Shown piece by piece: positions 50,101 to 62,254 of a stretch of 64,000 bases of DNA. A model generated the notes under the pieces. That model had not been told where the DNA came from. It searched no databases and worked only from the letters and a program-made list of their open reading frames with translations. Origin of the DNA: Datnioides undecimradiatus. Its lineage: Eukaryota; Chordata; Actinopteri; Lobotiformes; Datnioididae. Each line of letters begins with the position of its first letter. Position 1 is the stretch's first letter. The DNA lies in contig WARS01000045.1 of the NCBI GenBank assembly GCA_008933995.1, positions 124,001-188,000 on the forward strand, in the 5' to 3' direction. The translations under genes and the position numbers were made by a program.

Positions 50101-53100
50101 TGCATGCATCTGAACTGTAAGCTAGGATGCTACTAAAATCATTTGCCAACTGGTTTATAGGCAGCACAGTTCATCCTGCACATAATTCACCCTGGACATC
50201 TCCACATAATCAATATATGTCAGCTTTATGTTATTCCCTATAGTGTTCTTGCAACACTTTGAATAGATGAGAATAAACACCAACAATATTTCTTATTTTC
50301 AATGGCCACTTGAAACTTAATTAGATTCTTATTTTGTCTAGAGATGAAGAATATTTATGTCTCACCTGGCAGTGTATTGTGGACAGGTGTGGCAATGTTA
50401 ATATCCTGCAAGTGCTCCAGGGTCTCGGTGTGGAAAAGGCGCAGAGTGGAACCCGAGCTGAACGCGATCCAGATGCCCACCCCGGCCACCACCATGTGGG
50501 ACACCACCATGCCCTCTTCCTGATGGGCCTCCAGCTGCCTCTGGATGCGGGAGACAGAGCAAGGTGATGGGCTTCAGCTAGTACCTTCTGAATGTTAAAT
50601 TTAGCCTGAGGTGAGATGTTTGTTACCAAAGTAATGGTAAACTTTTTAAAAGTGACCGTAATCAAATTATCTCCAAATGAAATTGGAATTTTTTTTTTTT
50701 AGAGTCAGACTAAAAAACAGAAACGGATGAACATGGACAGCCTGAACCAAAGTAATAATCACCAACCACAAAAGCTGGAAGGTGTAGCCCCCTACTCTCT
50801 GCTAAAGAGTAACCAGCAGCCTCTATACTTGCAGGTACATTTACATGCTGTTTAATGTGCTGCAGCTCATTAGCAGTTAACTACCTGGTAACAAGCTTAT
50901 TACAGGTAGCATCTGGCCTGCAAACCGATGTAAGCAGTGCAATTTTCCCCAGTGAACATTTGTTTGGACCAGTTGAATGTTCAACAAGGTGCAGGACAAG
51001 ACACGAGGGAGACTTAAACGTCTCATTCGATCTTGTCACAGTGATGCTGATGTTTACATGTTTTAAAATGAAGCAGTTTGATTGGCTGCATGGAAACAAA
51101 TTCTCCATTTCTGTAGACAGAAACAGATTTTCCTACAAATTATACAGAGAGCACCTTCATAAAACTCCAAAATATAAATTATAAAATAGTTTCTTTCTTC
51201 TCATTACTATTTTTTTATGGAGGACATTTTTACAAAGCACATATAAATGCATTTTATATTACAGTCAGTATATTTACCAATTTGGTTTGCAGTCTTAAAA
51301 TGACCTTGCAAAAATAAATAAAAAATATGCAGAGTCATTTTGCACAAACAGCACTCAGTACTGTTGTTAGTGGCACTTTGACCACAGGTTAAGCATGACA
51401 ATGGCTACAGGGTGATTTTTTGACAGTCTTGTGTTGGCCGTGTGTGACCATAAACCAGAGAGAAGCTGTTTAAAAAGCTTATGACACCAATCAACCCACA
51501 GAAAGTCTGGCTCCATCTGTTTAGACTGCAGCAGCTCACGCATTGTCTGCGGTTGTCACTGTAAGTCAGGGACCCTGTGATTAGGCTTTACCATCAAAAT
51601 GGCAGCGAAAGAATCCTATTTCTCCAAAAGACAATGTAGAATATGAAACAATGGGGTTTTGTTTGGGCCAAATGCAACAAATGTGTTTATTCAGGGGTGA
51701 TGTCAAAATCTCAGAACATAATGAGATGGCCAGGTGTAGTCAAAACAGGAAGCACACGGAAAGGTAAATGTTTAATGCAGCCTTGTACATATAAACATCA
51801 AATTAAATCAACTTTACAAATGACTTTCTTTGACTCTTGATTTCCCTTTCTATCATTCGTGCGAACAAGAATGATTTCAAATTTGGGTAGAGTGTAGATT
51901 TGAATCCTCTGTGCATAGAAATCAATAAACCAGGCTTTTTCTATCACCGTTGGTTACATAATCTCACCACACATTGCTCTGCATGTAGGTGGACTTATAT
52001 TTGGTTCAGGAGAGCCCATTCACAACTGTGTCAGTACAAGGCTCTGATAAAATGCAGTGATGAAGGAGCAAGAAATGTAAATGTGATGTACTGCATTTCT
52101 GTTTTCGACACTTTTGACCCACTGTACTTCATGTTATCTACATTTGATTAAGTATTTATTGTGTAGTCATTCAAATATCCAACCCCTGCTTCTCTGTTTC
52201 AGCCTCTCTCTACAGTTTCCTTTACAGTTACTCAGGACTAACTGTAAGTCCTTAGTGAGGAAGAGAGAATGATACAGGCAGGTGGTCCAACATAATGAGC
52301 TTAATGAGGCTAAACAGATTATGAGTGAGTGCATGTCAGAGGAAGGTTACTATTCCTGGACCCAAGGCAGGTGCTTCCATTCTGTAAACCAGGCCAGAAC
52401 ACACACCCCCCACACACGCACACACACATATATAGGGAATACCATCTATTTTTCAGGATATGGAAAGATGAAACCTGGTAAAGGGAAATGATGTGCCGTC
52501 ATCTATTGGACATTCTTTATTTACTTACTTTACTTCAAGCAACCGCAGTTTACACTAGTTGCTTTGTGCAAACTCCCCCTAACATTCGGACTCTATAGAC
52601 AAGGTATATAACAACAGCCTTACACCACGCCAGCAAGTTTACATACCTCTACACAGTGTGTGTGCGTGCTGATGATGAAGACCTGGCCGCCTGATGAAGC
52701 CCAGAGGTGCTCCTCCACAGCCAGCATGGCCTTGACTGGAAGGACTCCCAGCTTCAGCACTCTGGGCTTTTCACTGCTCCACAAACCATCTGTATCAACA
52801 AACATAATACTGGCACCTCAGAACTCAAATGAATTTAAAAAAAAAAGTGCATTTAACAAAACACTCCAGAAACAAAAAGCTGTTTATATGCAGAATACAT
52901 GAATACTCAGTCAGAACCAAATAAATCTGCAGTGTGATGAAATATAAGCAACAACAGACTAAATACCACCGCCCTGTGCAGCTCTTCTATTGCAGTCTCC
53001 TCTGCATTATAAGGCTCTAGCAATTTTTCATGTAACATAGTTAAAGTTTAGCTGGAAGACACAGTAATAGTCACTCCGTCTTTATAAGTGTCGTCTGAAA

Positions 53101-56100
53101 AGGCCATGTGCATTTATAAGTCTGCTAATGGTGGTGGAGTGGCCATTGATGGTTTTCACAGCCTTCACTATGAATATAGATGGGCTGCGAGGCATTAGTC
53201 AGAGCTGAGCTCGATCCCACACACACCTCCTACACACTCTGTTCTACATGTGCCTGGGCACCTACAGTGCCAACTCGGCTGCAATGAAACGCCCCATGCA
53301 GTGTCTATATAAATAAAAACACATTACATGTCAGCAACATTTATATTCACTAGTTTAGATTTCAATCAATGTTGCCATCCAATGAGTGGAAATGTAGTTT
53401 CTTCAGACAGATACCAGCTCCACAGTTGACCAGCTACATACACAAAAACAGGAATGTGCATCAGTAAAAATGCCTTTTTTCCCTGACGTGTACTTTAAGA
53501 AAGAAGAGCCCTGTGCTGAATACGAACTACATTGCCTTCACAGATACCACATTCCCTGAGCTAATCTAGGCCAGGAAGTGAAGGAGGCCTCACCAGTAGT
53601 GTTTGTTAAGAGAAGGCACAAAGGCGGCTATTGAAGGCAGAGGTGCCACGCAGGGAGAGATGTTCTTTCAGAGGTACAGTAATGACTGGGGAAGTGAGGG
53701 TAACCTACCATTAAAGTGGCTAGGTTGGATTAGCATTCCAGCGATGCCATCGGTATATTTTTGTAATAGTCATGCTGTGTAGGTGAGTGCACATGAGGGA
53801 AAAAGAGAAAATGAAAGAGAAAAGGAGCAGTGGAGGAAAAGCAAAAGAAAGGACAGGAGCGCCAACTTGCAGTCTTATGTAAGTCTGCCCACATCTCTCA
53901 CTTGTTACGCTGCAGCATTCCTCCATGTCAGCTGCAGCAAACTTCTCATCACAGCGCACACAAACCAGACAGTGAACGCTGATTAAACACGCCAATCATT
54001 TTTCTTCTTCTCACAGTGCTGCGGCAAATCATGAACAATACTCTCAAGAGGAAAAAAAGAGGATGATATGCAACGGCAGAGCGGAGGAGAATGGAGTTTA
54101 TGTTCTGACTGTCTGGCTGTGACGTGTGACCTTTGCCGAATCATTGCCTCCCTCGTTCTCCGTCTCTCACACAGTCGGTCACAAAGGAAATAGTAAGCGT
54201 GGCAGAATGAGGCTGACTGGCCAGCTTCAGACGCATATATGGCAGGAGACTGTTTCCACACAGGATTCTTACAACATTAGGGTAGTGTTCAATGTTTTTG
54301 ATGTCTTGGCACCACTTGCCGCGAGGGTCTCCCTTTGATCAGCTGACAGTTGAACATCAAAGCATATAAGCTGATCATTTCTCCTCGTTCTGCCTGCTTT
54401 CTCCTCTGCTATGTAAACCATAGATCTGCTTTAAATGCTAATGGAGTACAGGCAGAGCCTTTCACTGACAACATACTCAAGCAGCCTTACAACAGGGATG
54501 TGGGGAATGGTTTCCCTACAAAGCTATGCAAGATGATTCATCATTTTAGCATTAGGCATCATGTTCCAGTGACACTGACAGAGCTGTTGATGGGAAGAAA
54601 TCACACTCAGGATCTGGGGACAAGGTTTCCTACCGGGGATTCACTTGATACACCAGCAGTGATAAAGAGCAGCAACTGTATCTGTTAGAAAATTGAGTGT
54701 TTAATAATTGACACCTAGAGAACAAAGGGAGGGGAAAGAGGCGACATGTGCATCAAGACAAGAAGTAACGAGCACCCAGGTAAACATTCCTGAACGACTG
54801 CATACATGTTGTGTATTTCCTTGAGGCAGACTATAGCTCAACTGTGGAATGAGCTGAAACAAATTTCCTCCTGACATTTCCTTTCCTCAGGTCATCCTCC
54901 ATATTCTCTCTGTCTCTGTTTCTGCAGATCAAATTAACGGTAAAATAAAGCTGGAAACTGAGCAGAGACGCTTCAACTCTTCAGCAGATTTTCCTTAAAG
55001 ATGTTGGAAATCTAATTTGAGTCATGTGAGGGCTTAGAGAGGAATGAATATGTGTGACTGGGGCTGATAAAACATGCCTATAGCAATGGTGGCATCACAG
55101 GATAAAGATGAAACCAATACTTATATATGACAGCCAAGAATTACAATGATTTGGTTTCCTCTTACTCCAAAATGTGTACTTATCTTTACCCACACTGTGT
55201 GATGCAGAAAAAGAGCAAAGAAAAACACTAAGGCAGAGAGGAGGAGGAAGCTCAGAGACCCTCTGTTCTGCACCGCTATGAAAGCCAATAAGAGACAGAA
55301 CAAAACACAGAATGTGAAAGACTGTGGGAAGAGCGCAGCCCGGATCCTTTCCTCTAATGTGTCCTCTAACAGATTGGTTTTTCCCCGACAACCGAGCAAA
55401 CGGAAACAGAACCTCGACGCAGAGCAGAGGGAGACCCCTGACCCCACGCCACGCAGTGAACCTCTGACTTTAACGTTGAGGGCAACCCGGTGACTCACAG
55501 TGAGAAAATAGCAGCCGGAGCTACAAAACAACATCTCTGTGTATGTTCTGCTCAGAATAACTCCTTTCATTCAGCACTGCCAGAGTGTTTAGCTGTGTCA
55601 ATTTAGCACCAAACACTGCAGCGCTGCAGCGCACACTATTTTCTGCCTATAAATGGAAAAAGTCAGATATGTATTGTGCTCGCTGATTTTGGTAAATTGT
55701 GTCATCAAATGTGTTAAAGGTTTGTAAATCTAATAACAATGTTACCGAATGAGAGCTCAACAGTGCTCTTATTCATACAACTTGAGGTTGTATGGTTGAG
55801 GTTACAAAAGTCAGGGCTAGTATAGACTAAATATTTAAGTAAACACTGTCAGCTCACACAGTTTTCAAACCAAATCTAATTATCTCAGTGAATGCATTTC
55901 TGTTTCACACAATAACTGGGATTTCACCCTGTACTGGTCCTAATTACAGCTATTTAAGAGTATCAACAAACATTACAAAGGCAGAATTCTGTGAGTATAA
56001 CAGAGGAGATACACAAATTCACAAGCACCTCCCCTGAAACACACACCTTGTGATCTGGAGTAGACCGCCACAGAGCCGCTGACCAGACCCACGTACAGAC

Positions 56101-59100
56101 AGTGTTTCTTATATACCACGCTGGTGACGGTGGACTTGTCTGGGGTGAAGAAATGCTGCAGACGAACTTTCTTGGACCGCTGGCTGCTCTTATACACAAT
56201 AATGCTAAACAAGGACAGGAAATAAAGTTAGAATCAAGGCTTATACAGTTTGTTTCTTTGATTATACACCTGTATCTGCATTTTGTCACTGACATTTTAG
56301 CAGTTAACAGAATCTTAAAGTCATTTTCTTCCTGGTCTTTTTAAAGAAATTTTAGAATTGTCATTAAACTGTGCATCATTTGACAAGTTTCAAATTTAAG
56401 CCAATGACACTTCCCTCAATCAAATTTAATTAACGTTTGTAGCTGAAACAAGTGAAATGTATGACGTCTGACTTCTAAACAGAGGAAAAGAAACATTTTT
56501 TAAAGAAGCATTTTGGGACCTTTTGTGATGAATTTATAGTTAGTCTATTCAAAAATGTCTCTTTTTTTTGGTGCATTCACTTTCCCCAAAGACTGGTTGG
56601 TCAAACTATTGAATTGAAGTTCTTTTGACACCCTTTAACTCCACAAATCCCAGAAACATATTAGACGCTAAGTTGAATATCTCACTCTTCTCACTCTTCT
56701 CAAAGTTAGTTCAGGAGAAGTCAAGAGGAGCACATTTTTTCTTTGATCCTGACATTTACCACAGGGATGCATTTTATTATTATTTATAATTAAATGTCTC
56801 GTAACAATAAGTAACATATTACATTGTTTGAGTACAGCTAACATTTAATATTCACAAATCATAACTTGCAGACATTTAAAGACCTGCAGACACATGTTTG
56901 CCGGTACACTGTGTGCTGTACCTGCCCTCCTCCATGCCCAGACAGACACTGGGAGTATCACTGGCCTTCGCTGTTGGGACGTGGTTGTTTTCGGGGAGCT
57001 TCTCGCCAGTCTCCTGGGATTGCTCAGCGGGGACGTAGGCCATGCAGAGGATACGGGACTCTACATTGAAACACTCAGTCACCTTAGGGTTGGAGTTCTG
57101 CATGGCCACTATGGATATCTGGCCCATCTGGTTGGTGCAACTTGCGACCTGAACAAAGATAAAGGGAAAAAGGGTTGCAGAGATACCTTTATTGATGTAC
57201 GTAGGTGTATTACTATAAATATATAAATGATTCAGCTCAGTTCAGACTGAACATCTTTCAAAGAGACACCCAGCCAAGCCAGCATTAGTATAAGAAAGCA
57301 AACAGTGCTTAGTATAAGCAAGCACTCCAGACATTACTCAGGAGAAAACAAAGGTTCCTCAACAGTTAAATGTTTAATTACATACATTCACATCAAATTC
57401 ACGTCATAATAGGCCAGTTTAAATTCAAAACTATCGTGAGAACAATATTTATCTCCTTAGACGTGTAATTGTGTTAAAAACAACTAACACCTGCCAACTT
57501 AAACATTTTCATTTATATATACATTCAGCAACAGTTTATGTATTACCTCACCATAAAAATAATCAGTTGGAGTGACCCAGGGTTTTCCCCAACACTGCTT
57601 TAGCAGTGATCACCATACTTAGGACAGTCATTGTTTATTTTTATGAAAAACCTGAGTACTGAAGCAGTAATTTTCAAACCCTGACTGTCTTTCACAAGAG
57701 GGCATTAGACATTTTAATAAAAAACAGCAAAAACTTAGCAACTGCTCTGCTGGCAGATCATAGTAAAAAACGGCTCTCTGCCAAAACGAAGAGTCAGACT
57801 CACTGGCAGAAAAGTGGTTCAGTTTAAATAGAGTGAGCTGCTGAAAATAAGAAGACTGTGAGATCATTTGCCAATAAACACTTGCTAAAACCACTCAACA
57901 CACTCAACCACACCCCCTTTCCAGGACTCAGATTTCAGCCCATGAATACATTTTTTCTGGTGAAAGAATCCCACATTATTGTAGGAAGCCACTATAAATC
58001 TTTAAATTAAACTCTGACTGTTAAAATGTAAGCTAACACACTGCTTCCTTTCAGAATGAGTTTGGATAAATGTCTCACCCAGACACAGCCATGGCCCACG
58101 ACAGGCGTGTCTGCTGTGCTCTCTGTGTTGATGTGGGGCTCTGGGTTATGAACAGCACATTCCACCTGCCACAGAACAGGAAGAAATAAGAGTGGTTACA
58201 GAAAAATAAACAAATAAGACAGGTAAGAGCTTGCATCAGGTTACAGTGTAAAATAAAACAAGTGTTTCCAGTGTCTACTTAGTTTCAGTAAACCTTCAGA
58301 CCTTAAATAATTCTCCTTCGCCCTCCTGAATTAATCAACCTATATGAGATTACATGCTGCAGTGACCCTCTGACACCTGTCATTTAATAAGATATACAGA
58401 TGATGCTCATATCACAGTTCACATCTGCAGGAGGGATGATAATCCATGGATCATGAGGGTCGCATATTAACATTCTCATTAATAAAGGACAGGTTTACGG
58501 TTGGGTGAAACAATACATCATTAATAAGGCATATATGAATCCCATTCTAAGAAATACAAACATTTTAAGCTTCATTTTTATCATCTTTATCGATTAGATA
58601 ACATGCTGACAGCCTCAGTCAGGAACTCGTGTTAATTAATGTTCTGTGTTCTACATATCCGAAAGGTCACAGACACAAACCAGGTAGGTGGACTAAGGCA
58701 GTCGACCATTCATGTCAGATTTCAATACCGTGTTCAACAGCATGGCTGAAATGAATGATGAGCCTATTTCATGCAGACCAACTGACTACAGCGTTCAGCT
58801 TCAAAAGCTAGTGGCCCGTACGGGGATCGAACCCGCGACCTTGGCGTTATTAGCACCACGCTCTAACCAACTGAGCTAACCGGCCCTGTGTATGTAGGGG
58901 AAAGCTATTTGATGTGTGACTCCACCTAGCATTGCTGGTCATGTGATCTCACGACATTCTGCAGTCTCAGATGACAGCGTCCAGCCAAAATAAATAGACA
59001 TGGACATACACATGAACACCAAACATCGAAGTATTGAATCCAATTTGCTTGTCAAAGACAACAACTGTGGCACTTCCATCAGCAGCATGTCATTTGACTA

Positions 59101-62100
59101 TATCTGCATATATAACTTCACTGGTTACAGTCTGATACTCACACAAACAAAGTCAAAAATACAGAAACATGGCAGACTAGTAGTTGCATTTCTTTTGTTG
59201 TGATTCCATCGTGAGCCTCAGTCTGACACTCAGGCACAGGCAAACTAAAGCAAACTCCTTATCTTGTAGTCAATTACACTGAAAGGAATCAGAGAGCGAA
59301 GTGATATTGATATAAAAGAATCTCATATGTCATTTGTAGATGAATGAGAACATAATGGCACTTCTCAACAACTGTGTGATAGTTTTTTTATGTCATTGCT
59401 TCGTAAAGAGCCCTCATGGCCCGTACGGGGATTGAACCCGCGACCTTGGCGTTATTAGCACCACGCTCTAACCAACTGAGCTAACCGGCCATGGATTATA
59501 ATGCCTACACTTATTTTCCAGTGGAGAAGGTTAGACAGTACCAGTAGAAATAATAGCACAGTGAGTCTTGGGCGACATACAGCATCATATTTACTTTTTT
59601 TTTTTTCATAAAGTGATTATTTCTCAGTCTTGACTTATCACAACAACAGCGAAGCATTTGCAGCAATACCACTTCATCCAATGTTTTGAAAAGTTCAGTG
59701 GCCCGTACGGGGATCGAACCCGCGACCTTGGCGTTATTAGCACCACGCTCTAACCAACTGAGCTAACCGGCCCTGTACTGGTTAACATTCAGCCTTAGTT
59801 CAGGAACTTATGGGGAAGGAATCTGTCTCACCTTAAACTCTTGTAGTTTTGACATAACCACAGGCATTTGTCGAAGCAGGAGAGGGTGTTTCTGCTTTTT
59901 GATCTGATTCCCATCATCCTCTGCAAAGAACCAGCCCTGCAGGTTGTCCTCCTCTGATGAAAAACACACAGAAATAGATTCAAGAATGTCCACTATGGAG
60001 TGTTTTTTATGTTATCCGTCTTCAGAATAAAAGACTCTGGAGGTCACAAAGTAAAACTAAAATAGTCATCTTCTAAACATATTTTTTACAGCTTTACTGC
60101 AAATGGAAAAACAATTTTGCATCTGAGACAGTGGAGGTGTACGGCCAGGCAGTGGATTGTACCTAGAGCCAGTTTAGCCATCTGCAAGTTACTGATCCAA
60201 GACTGCTTGATGGCTGGGCTGAGAGTATTGAACACTGCACTGAAGAACGTAGGTTTACCCGACCTGCCAATGAAGAAAAAGAAGGTTTTCTATACATCAC
60301 AACGACATAGTCAAAGCATGACAGGATATATATTTGTGAAAGGCGGTTTAAATATAAAATATATTTAAGATGAATATCTTACTGTAAAGGAAAGTCATCA
60401 GAAAGTCTATGAAAGTCATCACAGAGTGCATTTAACAAGCCTGTGCTGAATGACTGAGACTGTACTGCAAAGCATTTCTACACTTTGGCAACTATAGCGC
60501 CTGAATTTTCATTATTATTTCTCAAAGCAGTCAAGTTAATGTTAATATTGTACCATACACTTCAATCCACTAACTCACATATTTTACAGCAAAATACCCA
60601 TGAGGTCAAATGAAAACTCATGAGCCTCAGCAGAGGGGGGCTCATCAGTCTGCCTGTTCAATGCTGACTGACTAGACAGACTGTGACAGAAATGCAATAG
60701 AAGTCAATGTCAATTATCGCTTTCACCAGCAGCTCAAGTAGTCCGCGTGCGTGTATCATGCCTGAAATGCATCACTTCTGTCCCCGGCTGCTGATGGAAG
60801 TGTGGTGTTTTGTGTGTTTTGCGATTGAGGGATCAGGGGAGGAATGAGAGAGAGAGGGGCGCAGCTGTGTTTCCAAACATACCCGTGGATTATCTCACCA
60901 GCAAAACGCAGCAGGGATGGGGGATGGAGTGAGGAAGTGATGGACAGAGAGAGAGAGAGAATGTGAAAAAGCCCAAACAAGGTGCACCCTTGGGAGACCA
61001 CGTGCAGACTAAAACAGAGTTTGTAAATGTGTGACATGAGCATTTGTGCTCAGCAACAGCTGCAACACTGAGTGGCCTTTGGTTGCAAACACTGTTGCAA
61101 GTGTCTTCCCTTGAGATTCATGCCTCAGATAATGGTTGGTGGAGAAATTTGATTATCCAAATGTCCAAATATGTTTTAATGCTCTCTGCTAAAGCTATGG
61201 GCATACATGGAGGCTGGGACGACAGACGGAGAAAGCAGGGTAAAACGGGATAAAGACAAACCTAGGACAAACATGACAAGGGTGGGGGGTCAAAGAACTG
61301 AGACTAAAGACTGTTAAAATGTTGTATGTCCTCTTTGTATAAAGGACCAGTAAAAGCTGTGTGCATAAAACAAATACTTGTCTTGTTTGCCCGGCAGCTG
61401 GAGTTGGATCCTACACCGGTCAGCAGCCCTGATCTCCTCCTCCTTCTTCAGTATCAGCCTCTGGAGACCTGATACCCAGTCCTGGGCCACTGTGGGGTTT
61501 ACATTCTGCACGCAACGATATTGGAGGGAGGGAAAGAGGGGAAAATAGAGTGAAAGCAAAGGAGGGAGACAGTTGAGAAAAAAAGGGAAAAAATAAGAGA
61601 GAAGGAGGGGTTTAAGAACGGGCACAGCACAGGGAGAAGACTGGTAATAAATGAACTTCAGAGCATTTAAACATCAATAAGGCATTTATTTAGTATAATT
61701 GATATAATTCAGATTTAAATATCATATCAATGATGTAGTCAGTACCAGTGGGTGAGGTGACACACAGACTTAAAAACCTGGTGATGCGATCTAATACAAC
61801 AGTCCTGTCACATAATATATGTATCTACGCTCCTTACAGGCTGGAAATTCAGTCTTGTTGTGTCTAATTATTAATGTGAAGAAGAAAGCTATTCAGCTTT
61901 TCAGTTCATGTCTGTCATTAGAATCCTGTCAGTATCATTTAGGTTATTACATTCAGTGCTGAGAAAAATGCTTGGCACTGTGCAGCTCACACATCTCAGT
62001 CCTGCACATTTCTTTCCTTTCCCGTCAACCTCTCCATCCCTCCCTCCATCTCTGGGACACATGTCTCTCTGAGACCTTCTCTGTAACTCTGCCTCCCACT

Positions 62101-62192
62101 CTGCTTCTGACAGACCTACCAGCGCAGCACAAACACAGCCTCACACACTCATGCTGTGCTCTGCAAACACAACCTCCATCCCAACAGCACAG

Positions 62193-62254
<62 letters not shown>

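Larger units (their letters stand above)
58166..59831 (-). other. arhgef10: arhgef10 intron hosting three tRNA genes
   Basis: 1.67 kb intron between exons d and e. Apart from the three tRNA genes it is unique sequence with no recognisable features. Confidence 0.8.

Noticed and set aside
61510..61625. Upstream extension of arhgef10 exon b
   Set aside because: It translates the Phe/Leu/Pro-rich polypyrimidine tract before the acceptor; the conserved protein begins at [10 protein letters not shown].
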